DNA of 57,386 nt from Cellulomonas hominis (GCF_901521055.1 NZ_CABEGA010000026.1:1-57386); one strand, 5' to 3'. Numbered from the stretch's first letter, positions 16,599-25,861 are shown. Notes: generated from the letters alone by a model not told the origin. Numbers and translations: made by a program.

Positions 16599-17485
16599 TG
16601 GCCGCCACCGCCGTGCAGGCAACCCCGCTGCCCTCCCCGACCGCGACGCCGCGCCGCCGCCGGTCGACGCTGGACCGGGTCAACCCCATGGTCTACGTCG
16701 TCGCGTGGCTGCTGGTCGGCGTCTGCATCGGGCCCGTCGCGTACATCGTGCTCGGCGGCCTGCGGACCAACTCGCAGATCACGCAGGACCCGTCGGGCTT
16801 CCCCAGCACGTGGGAGTTCGGCAACTACGGGGACGTGCTCACCAGCTCGCTGTTCTGGCAGCAGTTCGGCAACTCGGTCATCTGCGGCATCGCGACGACC
16901 ATCGGCGTGGTGGTCCTCGGGGTGATGGCGAGCTTCGTGCTCGCGCGCTACCAGTTCCGGGGCCGCGCGGCGATGTACTCGCTGTTCGCTGCGGGCCTGA
17001 TGTTCCCGATGACGGTGGCGATCACGCCGCTGTACATCATGATCCGGAACCTCGGGCTGATGAACTCCCTGGGCGGCATCATCCTGCCGCAGATCGCGTT
17101 CGCCCTGCCGACGACCATCATCATCCTGGTGCCGTTCCTGCGGGCCATCCCCAAGGAGCTGGAGGAGGCCGCGTCCATCGACGGCGCGAGCCGGCTCGGG
17201 TTCTTCTTCCGGATGGTCGTCCCGCTGTCGGTGCCCGGCGTCGTGACCGTGGGCATCCTCGCGTTCGTGGCGAGCTGGAACAGCTACATGCTGCCGCTGT
17301 TCGTCCTGAACGACGAGTCGGCGTACACGCTGCCGCTCGGCGTGCAGTCGTTCGCGTCGCAGTACTCCGTGGACACGGCGCGGGTGCTCGCGTTCACGTC
17401 GCTGTCGATGATCCCGGCCCTGGTGTTCTTCTCACTGTTCGAGCGGCGGATCGTCGGCGGCCTCACCGGCGCCGTCAAGGGCTGA
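16598..17485 (+). CDS. Carbohydrate ABC transporter permease, second subunit (MalG type)
   Basis: A 295-residue permease with a short polar N-terminus (TPRRRRSTLDRVNP) and six predicted helices, the first being MVYVVAWLLVGVCIGPVAYI. Its EAA loop is PKELEEAASIDGASRLGFFF. The ATG at 16598 overlaps the previous stop (TGATG), and AGAGGAAG lies just upstream. It pairs with the preceding permease to form the transmembrane part of the sugar importer. About 60 bases separate it from the GH3 gene, with no clear terminator, so read-through into the hydrolase genes is expected. Confidence 0.93.
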   Translation: MAATAVQATPLPSPTATPRRRRSTLDRVNPMVYVVAWLLVGVCIGPVAYIVLGGLRTNSQITQDPSGFPSTWEFGNYGDVLTSSLFWQQFGNSVICGIATTIGVVVLGVMASFVLARYQFRGRAAMYSLFAAGLMFPMTVAITPLYIMIRNLGLMNSLGGIILPQIAFALPTTIIILVPFLRAIPKELEEAASIDGASRLGFFFRMVVPLSVPGVVTVGILAFVASWNSYMLPLFVLNDESAYTLPLGVQSFASQYSVDTARVLAFTSLSMIPALVFFSLFERRIVGGLTGAVKG

Positions 17486-17544
17486 CCCCCCGGCCGACCC
17501 GTCCGCCCCCGCTCCGCTCCACCTCGACGAAGGAGAAGGACCGC

Positions 17545-19965
17545 GTGTCCGAGATCCCTGCCCTGCCCACCGTCTCCGAGCGGGTCCGCGCCCTGCACGC
17601 GCAGATGACGCTGGAGGAGAAGCTCGCCCAGCTCGTGGGCTACTGGCTGGACCAGAACGGGACCGTGGCCCCGATGCAGTCCGAGATGGCCGCCGGGCAG
17701 AAGGACGCCGGGCTGCTGCCCGAGGTCACCCGGCACGGCCTGGGGCACTACACCCGGGTGTACGGCACCCGGCCCGTGGAGCCCGCCGAGCGGGCCGCGT
17801 GGCTGTGGGCGGAGCAGCGCCGGCTCAAGCGGGAGACCCGCCTGGGCATCCCCGCGCTGGTGCACGAGGAGTGCCTCACCGGCCTGGCCGCGTGGCAGGC
17901 CGCGACGTTCCCGACCCCGCTGGCGTGGGGCGCGGCGTTCGACCCCGACCTGGTCCACGAGGTCGGCCGGGCCATCGGCGACTCGATGCGCGAGCTCGGC
18001 GTGCACCAGGGCCTCGCCCCGGTGCTCGACGTGATCCAGGACCCGCGCTGGGGCCGGGTCGACGAGTGCATCGCCGAGGACCCGTACCTGGTCGGCACGG
18101 TCGGCACGGCGTACGTGCGCGGCATGCAGGAGGCCGGGGTGCACGCCACCCTCAAGCACTTCGTCGGGTACTCCGGCTCCCGGGCCGGCCGGAACCACGC
18201 GCCCGTGTCCGCCGGTCCGCGCGAGGTGGCCGACGTGTACCTCCCGCCGTTCGAGATGGCGGTGCGCGACGGCGGCGTCCGCTCGGTGATGAACGCCTAC
18301 ACCGAGATCGACGGCGTGCCCATGGCGTCGGACCCGACGTACCTGACCGGGGTGCTCCGCGAGCGCTGGGGCTTCGACGGCGTGGTCGTCGCGGACTACT
18401 TCGCCGTCGCGTTCCTCGAGGTGATGCACGCGGTGGCCGCGGACCGGGGCGACGCGGCTGCCCAGGCGCTGACCGCCGGCATCGACGTGGAGCTCCCGAC
18501 CGGCGACGCCTACCTGGAGCCGCTCGCCGAGCGCGTCCGCTCGGGGCTGCTCGACGAGGGCTACGTCGACCGGGCCGTGCTGCGCGCCCTCGCGCAGAAG
18601 GAGGAGCTCGGGCTGCTCGACCCCGACGCGTACGAGGACGAGCCCCCCGCCACGGTGGACCTCGACTCCCCGCGGCACCGCGAGCTCGCCCGCCGCCTGG
18701 CGGACGAGTCGGTGGTGCTGCTCGCGAACGACGGGCTGCTGCCGCTGGCCGGCGGCACGGGCCCGGCGCCCGCCCGGGTCGCCGTGGTCGGGCCGAACGC
18801 CGCCCGCCCGCAGGCCCTGATGGGCTGCTACTCGTTCGCGAACCACGTGCTGGCGCACCACCCGGACGTGCCGCTCGGCTTCGAGATCGCGAGCGTCCTC
18901 GACGCGCTCGGCCCGGCCTTCGACGAGGCCGGCGCCCCCCGGCCGGAGATCGTGCACGCCCCCGGCTGCGCCGTCGAGGGCGACGACACGTCCGGCTTCG
19001 CCGCGGCCGTCGACGCCGTCGCGTCCGCGGACGTGGCCGTCGTGGTCGTCGGCGACGACGCCGGCCTGTTCGGCCGCGGGACCGTGGGCGAGGGCAACGA
19101 CGTCGAGTCCCTGGAGCTGCCCGGCGTGCAGCGCCGCCTGGTCGAGGAGCTGCTCACCACCGGGACCCCGGTCGTGCTCGTGCTGCTCACCGGGCGGCCG
19201 TACGCGATCGGCTGGGCGCTGGACGGCGAGGGCCCGCGCCCCGCGGCCGTCGTGCAGGCGTTCTTCCCCGGCGAGCGGGGCGGCGAGGCGGTGGCCGGCG
19301 TGCTGACCGGCGCCGTGCACCCCTCCGGCCGGCTCCCCGTGTCCCTGCCGCGGTCGACCGGGTCGCAGCCCTACGGGTACCTGCACCCCCTGCTCGGCGG
19401 CCCGTCCGACGTCACGGCCGCCGACTCCACGCCGGTCCGGCCGTTCGGCTTCGGCCTGACGTACACGACCTTCGGGTACGACGACCTGGTGGTCGACCCC
19501 TCGATCGCGGCCGGCGGCACGTTCACGGCCGCCGTCACGGTCACCAACACGGGCGACCGCCGCGGCACCGAGACCGTCCAGCTCTACGCCCACGACGTCC
19601 TCGCGACGATCACGCGCCCGGTCGCGCAGCTGCTCGGCTACGCCCGCGTCGACCTGGAGCCCGGCGAGCAGCGCCGCGTCACGTTCACCGTGCCGACGAC
19701 GCGGCTCGCGTTCTCCGACCGGCGGATGGTGCGCGTGGTGGAGCCCGGCGACGTCGAGGTGTGGGTCGCCTCGCACGCCGGCACCCCCGCCGGGCGCGAG
19801 CTCGGGGACACGACCGGCGGCGCGATCAGCAGCCACCGCGCGGGCGAGCGGCACACGTTCCCCGGCACCGCGACCCCCCGCGCCGTCCTCGCCGTCACGG
19901 GCGACGTGCACGAGGTCACCGGCGAGGACCCGCGGTTCGTCGAGGTGAAGGTCACCGCCCTGTGA
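17545..19965 (+). CDS. GH3 beta-xylosidase/glycosidase, intracellular
   Basis: An 806-residue family 3 glycoside hydrolase that removes terminal beta-linked sugars with retention. Layout: N-terminal TIM barrel (MTLEEKLAQLVGYWLDQNG, VLDVIQDPRWGRVDE, ATLKHFVGY), nucleophile D284 in GVVVADYFAV, then the alpha/beta sandwich (ADESVVLLANDGLLPL, VVGDDAGLFG) and a C-terminal fibronectin-III-like domain (TFTAAVTVTNTGDRRGTETV). No signal peptide. Start is GTG with AGGAGAAGG nine bases upstream. Its stop overlaps the GH43 start. The barrel motifs and operon context favour xylo-oligosaccharides (BxlB-like), though some GH3 enzymes of this group also act on glucosides or arabinosides. Confidence 0.92.
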   Translation: MSEIPALPTVSERVRALHAQMTLEEKLAQLVGYWLDQNGTVAPMQSEMAAGQKDAGLLPEVTRHGLGHYTRVYGTRPVEPAERAAWLWAEQRRLKRETRLGIPALVHEECLTGLAAWQAATFPTPLAWGAAFDPDLVHEVGRAIGDSMRELGVHQGLAPVLDVIQDPRWGRVDECIAEDPYLVGTVGTAYVRGMQEAGVHATLKHFVGYSGSRAGRNHAPVSAGPREVADVYLPPFEMAVRDGGVRSVMNAYTEIDGVPMASDPTYLTGVLRERWGFDGVVVADYFAVAFLEVMHAVAADRGDAAAQALTAGIDVELPTGDAYLEPLAERVRSGLLDEGYVDRAVLRALAQKEELGLLDPDAYEDEPPATVDLDSPRHRELARRLADESVVLLANDGLLPLAGGTGPAPARVAVVGPNAARPQALMGCYSFANHVLAHHPDVPLGFEIASVLDALGPAFDEAGAPRPEIVHAPGCAVEGDDTSGFAAAVDAVASADVAVVVVGDDAGLFGRGTVGEGNDVESLELPGVQRRLVEELLTTGTPVVLVLLTGRPYAIGWALDGEGPRPAAVVQAFFPGERGGEAVAGVLTGAVHPSGRLPVSLPRSTGSQPYGYLHPLLGGPSDVTAADSTPVRPFGFGLTYTTFGYDDLVVDPSIAAGGTFTAAVTVTNTGDRRGTETVQLYAHDVLATITRPVAQLLGYARVDLEPGEQRRVTFTVPTTRLAFSDRRMVRVVEPGDVEVWVASHAGTPAGRELGDTTGGAISSHRAGERHTFPGTATPRAVLAVTGDVHEVTGEDPRFVEVKVTAL

Positions 19966-21527
19966 CGCAGGTCGACAACCCGGTCCTGCCGGGCTGCTAC
20001 CCGGATCCCTCGATCTGCCGGGTCGGCGACGACTACTACCTGGTCACGTCGACGTTCGAGTACCTCCCGGGGCTGCCGGTGCTGCACAGCCGGGACCTCG
20101 TGTCCTGGGCGCAGGTCGGGCACGTCGTCGACCGCCCCGGCCAGCTCGACTACGCGGGCATCGGGTCCTCCGGCGGCCTGTACGCCCCGACGATCCGGCA
20201 CCACGACGGCACGTTCTGGGTGGTCTGCACGCTCGTCGACCGCGACGACCCCGCGCGGGGCGGGCACTTCCTGGTCACCGCGACCGACCCGGCGGGCCCG
20301 TGGTCCGACCCGGTGTGGCTGGACGCCGACGGCATCGACCCGTCGATCTTCTTCGACGACGACGGCCGGGTCTGGGTGCACGGCACCCGCCTGGCCCGCG
20401 AGCCGCAGTGGCACGACCAGACCGAGGTGTGGATCCGGGAGCTCGACCCGGCGACCCTGGCGCTGACCGGCCCGGAGCACGTGGTGTGGACCGGGGCGCT
20501 CCGGGACGTCGTCTGGGCGGAGGGCCCGCACCTGTACCGGGTCGACGGGGCCTACTACCTGCTCGCGGCGGAGGGCGGCACCGAGTTCCACCACGCCGTC
20601 AGCGTCGCGCGCGCGGACCACGTCACCGGCCCGTACGTCGGGCACAGGGGCAACCCCGTGCTCACGCACCGGCACCTGGGCCGCGGCAGCGACGTGGTCG
20701 GGGTCGGTCACGCCGACCTGGTCCAGGCGGCCGACGGCAGCTGGTGGGCCGTCCTGCTCGGCATGCGCCCGTACGGCGGATACCACTACCCGCTCGGGCG
20801 CGAGACGTTCCTCGTGCCCGTCGTCTGGGAGGACGGCTGGCCGGTGTTCGCCCCCGGGGCGGGCCGCGTCCCCGCGTCGGTCGACGTGCCGTTCGCCCGG
20901 GCGTGGCGCCCCGGCGTCGTGCAGGGTCGGGCCTCCGGGGTCGTGCGGCCCGACGACCCGCGGTGGACGTCGCTGCGCGCGCTGCCGTCCGAGGTGGCGA
21001 CGCCGCTCCACGACGGCTGGGACCTGCCGCTGCGGCCGACCACCCTCGCCGACCCCGAGGCGTCCGCGTTCCTCGGCGTGCGCCTGCAGCACCGCGCGGC
21101 GGACGTCCGGGCCACCGTGCACGCCGACCTGGCCGCTGGCGAGGAGTGCGGGATCGCCGTGCGGCAGTCCGAGGACGACCACGTGCGGCTCGCGGCGGCG
21201 CCGGACGGGGACGGGTCGTGGCGGGTCCGCGCGGTCCACCGGCAGGGCGGCACGGACCGCGTGCTCGGCGAGACGGCGCTGCCCGCGGCCGGGTCCGACG
21301 CGGACCTGGTGCTCACGGCCCGGGTCCGCGGCGTCGACGTCGACCTGCTGGCCGCCGCCGGCACCGGGGAGCCCGTCGTCGTGGCGCGGGCCGACGCCCG
21401 CACGCTCGACTCCGTGTCCACCGGCGGGTTCCTCGGCCTGTGGGTCGGGGTGCACGCCACCAGCCACGGCCGCCCGACGACGAGCCACGTGCGGCTGCGC
21501 ACGCTGGAGTACCTGCCCGTCCTGTGA
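19962..21527 (+). CDS. GH43 family beta-xylosidase/alpha-L-arabinofuranosidase
   Basis: A 521-residue family 43 enzyme. The five-bladed propeller carries the three catalytic acids: base D15 in GCYPDPSICR, pKa-tuning D126 in DGIDPSIFF, and acid E187 in VWAEGPHLYR. A C-terminal beta-sandwich (from about residue 330) resembles the xylosidase C2 domain that shapes the active site, so an exo-acting enzyme is likely. The GTG start overlaps the GH3 stop (GTGA), giving coupled expression. No signal peptide. It probably trims xylose or arabinose from imported oligosaccharides, complementing the GH3 enzyme; which of the two activities dominates cannot be read from sequence. Confidence 0.92.
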   Translation: MTQVDNPVLPGCYPDPSICRVGDDYYLVTSTFEYLPGLPVLHSRDLVSWAQVGHVVDRPGQLDYAGIGSSGGLYAPTIRHHDGTFWVVCTLVDRDDPARGGHFLVTATDPAGPWSDPVWLDADGIDPSIFFDDDGRVWVHGTRLAREPQWHDQTEVWIRELDPATLALTGPEHVVWTGALRDVVWAEGPHLYRVDGAYYLLAAEGGTEFHHAVSVARADHVTGPYVGHRGNPVLTHRHLGRGSDVVGVGHADLVQAADGSWWAVLLGMRPYGGYHYPLGRETFLVPVVWEDGWPVFAPGAGRVPASVDVPFARAWRPGVVQGRASGVVRPDDPRWTSLRALPSEVATPLHDGWDLPLRPTTLADPEASAFLGVRLQHRAADVRATVHADLAAGEECGIAVRQSEDDHVRLAAAPDGDGSWRVRAVHRQGGTDRVLGETALPAAGSDADLVLTARVRGVDVDLLAAAGTGEPVVVARADARTLDSVSTGGFLGLWVGVHATSHGRPTTSHVRLRTLEYLPVL

Positions 21528-21561
21528 CGCACCCGCGCCACCCACGCCCTGGAGAGCCGAC

Positions 21562-22524
21562 GTGTACGTCGACCTGCCCGAGCCCGCGCTCTGGTCCCAC
21601 CGCAGCGCCCTCGTCGACCCCGAGGACTTCGACGCGTTCTGGCGCGGGACGCTCGCGACGTCGCGCGCCGCGGCCACCGCCGTCGACGTGCGCCCCGTCC
21701 CGACGCCGCTGCGGACGATCGACACGTTCGACGTGACGTTCCCCGGCTACCGCGGCGACCCCGTACGGGCCTGGTACCGGCGGCCGGCGGGCGTCGCGGC
21801 CGACCTGCCCCTCGTCGTGCAGTACGTCGGGTACGGGGGCGGCCGCGGTCACGTCCTGGACAACCTCGGCTGGGCGTCGGCCGGCTTCGCGCACCTGTAC
21901 ATGGACACCCGCGGGCAGGGGTCCGGCTGGAGCACCGGCGACACCCCCGACCCGTGGGGCACCGGTCCCCAGGCGCCCGGGGTGATGACGCGCGGCATCG
22001 GCGCCCCGGAGACCTACTACTACACGCGGCTCATCACGGACGCGGTGCTGGCGGTCGACGCGGGACGCGCGCTGCCCGGCGTGGACCCGGGGCGCGTGGC
22101 CGTCGTCGGGGGAAGCCAGGGCGGGGCGCTGGCCATCGCGGCCGGTGCGCTCGCCGACGTCACCGCCGTGGTCGCCGACGTGCCGTTCCTGTGCGACGTC
22201 GCCCGCGCCATCGGGATCACCGACAGCCACCCGTTCGCGGAGGTCCGGGAGTACCTCGCCGTCCACCGCAGCCACGAGGAGCAGGTGCTGCGCACGCTGT
22301 CCTACGTCGACGGGGTGGCGTTCGCCCGCCGCGGCACCGCACCCGCCCGGTTCACGGTCGCGCTCATGGACACGATCGTGCCGCCGTCCACCGTGGTCGC
22401 CGCCCACCACGCCTGGGCCGGGCCGAAGGAGCTCCGGACGTGGCGCTGGAACGGCCACGAGTCCGGCGGCCCCGAGGAGCACGCGGAGGCCGTCGCGTAC
22501 GTCACGGGCGCGCTGGGCGCGTAG
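21562..22524 (+). CDS. Acetyl xylan esterase, CE7 family (cephalosporin-C deacetylase-like)
   Basis: A 320-residue alpha/beta hydrolase of carbohydrate esterase family 7, which removes acetyl groups from small acetylated xylo-oligosaccharides. The family landmarks are DTRGQGSGW, nucleophile S185 in VVGGSQGGAL, D270 in VALMDTIVPPST, and H299 in WNGHESGG. CE7 enzymes are cytoplasmic, and no signal peptide is present here. The GTG start follows GGAGAG by six bases. As the last gene of the xylan cluster it would deacetylate imported substrates so that the GH3 and GH43 enzymes can act. A large inverted repeat follows within about 35 bases and may end the transcript. Confidence 0.93.
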   Translation: MYVDLPEPALWSHRSALVDPEDFDAFWRGTLATSRAAATAVDVRPVPTPLRTIDTFDVTFPGYRGDPVRAWYRRPAGVAADLPLVVQYVGYGGGRGHVLDNLGWASAGFAHLYMDTRGQGSGWSTGDTPDPWGTGPQAPGVMTRGIGAPETYYYTRLITDAVLAVDAGRALPGVDPGRVAVVGGSQGGALAIAAGALADVTAVVADVPFLCDVARAIGITDSHPFAEVREYLAVHRSHEEQVLRTLSYVDGVAFARRGTAPARFTVALMDTIVPPSTVVAAHHAWAGPKELRTWRWNGHESGGPEEHAEAVAYVTGALGA

Positions 22525-22557
22525 CGGGCGGGTGCCGAGCGGGCGCCGGGCCGGCGC

Positions 22558-22614
22558 CGAGTGGAGCGTCCGGGCCGACACGCACCCGGCGTGTCGGGTC
22601 GAACGCTCCACTCG
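22558..22614. terminator. Long two-stage inverted repeat, possible terminator or dispersed palindrome
   Basis: An outer perfect 12-bp arm (22558-22569, CGAGTGGAGCGT; complement at 22603-22614) encloses symmetric five-base internal loops, an inner perfect 8-bp arm (CCGACACG at 22575-22582; CGTGTCGG at 22590-22597) and a 7-base loop. It lies after the esterase gene. There is no U-tract. It may halt transcription of the xylan operon, or be a copy of a genome-wide palindromic repeat; a similar two-stage structure occurs at 48777. The rest of 22525-22802 shows nothing else clear. Confidence 0.65.
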
Positions 22615-22802
22615 ACAGCGCGGGCCGGGGGCGACGCGCGCGGCCGGCAGGGCACGGGCGTGTTTCCGCGACGTAGCCTCCGCCGCCCGGGGTAACACCT
22701 GCGTGAACTCCCGTCCGGCGTCCTTGTGGCCGACGACGGCGCCCGCCGAGACTCGGCTCGGGCCGACGGTCCGGCAGCGACGCGACACCCCGGGGGGCAC
22801 CT

Positions 22803-23873
22803 GTGACGACCGACGACCCGACCGGGAGCACCGGTCTCGCGGACCCGGACCCGCCGTCCGGCCGGCTGCCGGTCGGCGCCCCGGCACCCTGGTGGCTGCA
22901 CGCGGCGCTGTGCGCGGCCTGGGGCTGGGAGCCGGCACGGACGACGATCGACCTGATGGCGCTGTCCCACAACGCGACGTTCCGGGTGGCGGTCGACGGG
23001 ACGACCGTCGCGGTGACCCGGGTCGCGCGCCCCGCCTACATGGAGGACACCGCGTCGGTGGAGTCCGAGGTGGCGTGGATGGCCGCGCTCGCCGCGTCGG
23101 GCACGGTCCGCGTCCCGACCACCGTGGCGCCGGTCGACGGCCGGGCCGTGGCGATGGTCGCCGGCGCCGACGAGCGGCACTGGGTGTGCCTCACCTGGGC
23201 CTACGTCCCGGGGCAGCCGCTCGACGACGTCCTGCCGGGCGCCGCGGACCCCGCCGCGTGGCACCGGCGGGTCGGCACCACCGCCGCCCTGCTGCACGAG
23301 CACGCGCTCGGCTTCCACCGGCCCCGCGACTTCGTCCGGCCCACGTGGGAGCCCGCCGACCTGGTCGGGCCCGACAGCCGGTGGGGTCCGTGGGAGGCCG
23401 CCTGCCTGCCGCCGGCGGACCTCGCGCTGCTGCGCCGGGCACGGGACGCCGCCCTCGACGCCTTGCACGACGCCTCCCGCGCGCCCGACGCGTGGGGCCT
23501 GGTGCACGCGGACCTGCGGCCGGGGAACCTGCTGCTCGACGGCGACGCGCTCACGATCATCGACTTCGACGACTCCGGGTTCTCCTGGTTCGTGCTCGAC
23601 CTCGCCGCGCACCTGTCGTACGTCGAGCACCTGCCCGACGCGCCCGCGCGGGCCCAGGCGTGGGTCGCCGGCTACCAGGACGTGCGCCCGCTGACCAGCC
23701 ACGACGCGCGCACGGCCTGCGCGCTGTCGATGCTCCGGCGGCTGCAGCTGCTCGGGCGGACCGTCACCGACCCCCGCGGCGGGCCGTCCGGCGCGCTCCG
23801 GGCCGAGCAGCCGGCCGGGACCGTCCTGGTCGCCGAGCAGTACCTGCGGTCCCCCACGTGGCTGCTGCGGTGA
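22803..23873 (+). CDS. Aminoglycoside-phosphotransferase-like small-molecule kinase
   Basis: A 356-residue protein kinase-like fold enzyme of the APH/choline kinase superfamily. The catalytic loop is GLVHADLRPGNLLL with D237 as base, and the metal-binding motif is TIIDFDDSGFSWFVLDL. The N-lobe contains SHNATFRVAVDGTTVAVTRV, with an ATP-binding segment and the VESEVAWMAAL helix. The FDDSG form and the HRPRDFVRP segment resemble homoserine-kinase-type (YcbJ/ThrB2-like) and related kinases more than true resistance enzymes. Start is GTG after a G-rich ribosome binding site. It likely phosphorylates a hydroxyl on a small metabolite; antibiotic resistance is possible but not indicated. Confidence 0.82.
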   Translation: MTTDDPTGSTGLADPDPPSGRLPVGAPAPWWLHAALCAAWGWEPARTTIDLMALSHNATFRVAVDGTTVAVTRVARPAYMEDTASVESEVAWMAALAASGTVRVPTTVAPVDGRAVAMVAGADERHWVCLTWAYVPGQPLDDVLPGAADPAAWHRRVGTTAALLHEHALGFHRPRDFVRPTWEPADLVGPDSRWGPWEAACLPPADLALLRRARDAALDALHDASRAPDAWGLVHADLRPGNLLLDGDALTIIDFDDSGFSWFVLDLAAHLSYVEHLPDAPARAQAWVAGYQDVRPLTSHDARTACALSMLRRLQLLGRTVTDPRGGPSGALRAEQPAGTVLVAEQYLRSPTWLLR

Positions 23874-23897
23874 GGCGGCACGTGCCACGCTGGGCCG

Positions 23898-24266
23898 ATG
23901 ACCGACCAGTTCCCCGGGCCCGGTGACCTCGCGCGCCTCACCGCCCTGATCCGCGAGTTCAGCCAGGAGCGCGACTGGGAGCAGTTCCACGACCCGAAGT
24001 CCCTCGTCCTGGCGCTCGTCGGGGAGGTCGGGGAGCTCGCCGAGCTCGTGCAGTGGCTGCCCGCGGGCGACGCCGTCCAGCACTTCGCGGACCCCGACCG
24101 GCACCGCCGCGCGGGCGAGGAGATCGCCGACGTGCTCGTCTACCTGCTGCGGCTCGCGGACGTCCTGGGTGTGGACGTGCTGCAGGCGACGCTGGACAAG
24201 CAGGCCGAGGCGCGTCGCCGGTTCCCGGCGGACTCCGTGCGGGGCGTCGCGCCGCGCAAGGACTGA
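23898..24266 (+). CDS. MazG-like nucleotide pyrophosphohydrolase (dCTPase type)
   Basis: A 122-residue all-alpha NTP pyrophosphohydrolase. The motif EVGELAEL (E43, E46) and, thirty residues later, EEIADVLVYLL (E75, D78) supply the four acidic magnesium ligands of the family. The short length and the N-terminal FSQERDWEQFHDPKSLVLAL match the DCTPP1/RS21-C6-like group, which hydrolyses dCTP and modified dCTP to the monophosphate, sanitising the nucleotide pool. It is soluble and cytoplasmic. It reads toward RNase Z with only four bases between the two stop codons. Confidence 0.9.
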   Translation: MTDQFPGPGDLARLTALIREFSQERDWEQFHDPKSLVLALVGEVGELAELVQWLPAGDAVQHFADPDRHRRAGEEIADVLVYLLRLADVLGVDVLQATLDKQAEARRRFPADSVRGVAPRKD

Positions 24267-24270
24267 CGGC

Positions 24271-25161
24271 TCAGGTCGCCGGGCGCCGCCGCGGCAGCCC
24301 GATCCGGTCGAGGTCGCGCGCAAGCCGCACGGTCGCCGCGCCCGCGGTCGCCCGGGCCTGCGCCGCCAGGGGCTCCAGGTCCTCGTACCGGCCCGAGAAG
24401 TGGGTGAGCACCAGCGCCCGGGCGCCGGCGCCCGCCGCCAGCGCGCCCGCCTGGCCCGCCGTCAGGTGCAGGTACTCCGCCGCCAGCGCCGCGTCCTCGT
24501 CGGCGAACGTGCACTCCGCCAGCAGCAGGTCCACCCCGTCCGCGAGCGCCTCCGCCCCCGCGCACGGCGCCGTGTCCATGACGACGGCCACCCGCTGCCC
24601 GCGGCGGGGGACGCTCACGTCCTCGAGCCGCACCCGCCCGGACCGCCCGGACCGCTGCAGCTCTCCGACCGCCGGGCCGGTGATCCCCGCCGCAGCCAAC
24701 CGGTCCGGCAGCAGCGTGCGCCCGTCCGGCTCGACCAGCCGGTAGCCGAACGCGGCGACGCGGTGCCGCAGCGGCTCCACGACCAGGCCGTCCGCGACCG
24801 GCCCGGGCTCGGCGTGCGGGTGCAGCCGCAGGTCCAGCCCCGGCGTCGCCAGCCCGACGAGCGCCCGGACGACGGACTCGCCCTCCGCCGGGTAGTGCAG
24901 GTCCACGGGGTGCTGCACCCCGTCCAGCACCATCCGCGACAGCACACCCGGCAGGCCGTAGCAGTGGTCGCCGTGCACGTGCGTGAGGCAGATCCGCGTG
25001 ATCCCGCTCGGCGCCACGCCCGCGAACGTCATCTGGCGCTGCGTGCCCTCCCCCGGGTCGAACAGCAGGCCCTCCCCGTCCCAGCGGAGCAGGTAGCCGT
25101 TGTGGTTGCGCGACCGGGTCGGCACCTGGGAGGCCGTCCCGAGGACGACGAGCTCGCGCAC
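24271..25161 (-). CDS. rnz: Ribonuclease Z
   Basis: A 296-residue metallo-beta-lactamase-fold tRNA 3' processing endonuclease. The zinc motif is LTHVHGDHCYG (H61, H63, D65, H66), with further ligands expected in VVMDTAPC and VLTHFSGRYEDL. FDPGEGTQRQM is diagnostic for RNase Z. The flexible-arm region is short, as in the ElaC form. The frame extends further upstream, but family members begin RELVVLGTASQVPTR, so the GTG at 25161 is chosen; a GTG one codon earlier (25164) is equally possible. It matures tRNA 3' ends in the cytoplasm, especially those lacking an encoded CCA. Confidence 0.93.
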   Translation of the reverse strand: MRELVVLGTASQVPTRSRNHNGYLLRWDGEGLLFDPGEGTQRQMTFAGVAPSGITRICLTHVHGDHCYGLPGVLSRMVLDGVQHPVDLHYPAEGESVVRALVGLATPGLDLRLHPHAEPGPVADGLVVEPLRHRVAAFGYRLVEPDGRTLLPDRLAAAGITGPAVGELQRSGRSGRVRLEDVSVPRRGQRVAVVMDTAPCAGAEALADGVDLLLAECTFADEDAALAAEYLHLTAGQAGALAAGAGARALVLTHFSGRYEDLEPLAAQARATAGAATVRLARDLDRIGLPRRRPAT

Positions 25162-25309
25162 CACGGGCCCAGTGTGGCGCCAGGTCGGGTGCGGGCGCCC
25201 GGCGACCCGCACGTCCCCGCGGCACCGAGCCGTCCCCAGCTGGGAGACGGGTGCGTCGTCCCCAGGCCATGACGTCACGCGGGGCGGCGGCCGGCCGGTG
25301 CCGACAGGC

Positions 25310-25756
25310 TCAGGCGCGGGCGGCACGCCGGGTGCCGCCCCAGCAGCGGGAGGCGAGCGTGACGAGTCCGGACGTGGTCAGCACCCCCACGGCGTACCAG
25401 AGCAGGTCGGTCGCCACGAACGTCGTGCCGAGCAGGTACCGCAGCGGCGCCCACGCCTGGACGGCGGCGGCCGGTCCCCCGGTCGCCTGCGCCGCCTCGA
25501 CCGCCCAGCACAGGCCGATCGCGATGGCCGCCTGCGAGCGGCGTCGCAGCGCGGGCCACGCCAGCCGGACCAGCAGCAGCACCAGCGCCGCGTACAGCGC
25601 GTCCCCCAGGGCGTCCCCGACCGGGCCGGACCCGGAACGCGCGGACGCGAGCCCCGCCACCACCACGAGCCCGCCCGCCACCGCGGTGCTCACCCACGGA
25701 CGCCGGAGACGCACTCCGGTCGCCCTCCCCCGCGCGGTGGTGCGCTCGCTGGTCAT
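25310..25756 (-). CDS. DUF2809 family membrane protein
   Basis: A 148-residue protein with about four predicted transmembrane helices: WVSTAVAGGLVVVAGLASA, GDALYAALVLLLVRLAWP, AAIAIGLCWAVEAAQATG, and a C-terminal segment around YAVGVLTTSGLVTLA. The central GDALYAxLVxLLVRL and CWAVExxQ patterns match DUF2809, whose function is unknown. The ATG at 25756 has GGGGAGG just upstream. It is divergent from the HNH nuclease gene and could share its control region. Confidence 0.8.
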   Translation of the reverse strand: MTSERTTARGRATGVRLRRPWVSTAVAGGLVVVAGLASARSGSGPVGDALGDALYAALVLLLVRLAWPALRRRSQAAIAIGLCWAVEAAQATGGPAAAVQAWAPLRYLLGTTFVATDLLWYAVGVLTTSGLVTLASRCWGGTRRAARA

Positions 25757-25861
25757 GTCGCCTCCCCGCGTCAACCTAGGCGGGCGCCTCGGCCGCGGGG
25801 CGACGCGCCGGGCCGTGCGGGGAGGAGGTGCTGTGTCGGTGCTGTGTGCGACCGTTCCGCG

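Noticed and set aside
22803..23873. Antibiotic-resistance aminoglycoside phosphotransferase
   Set aside because: Only the general kinase fold is evident; there are no resistance-specific motifs and no mobile context.
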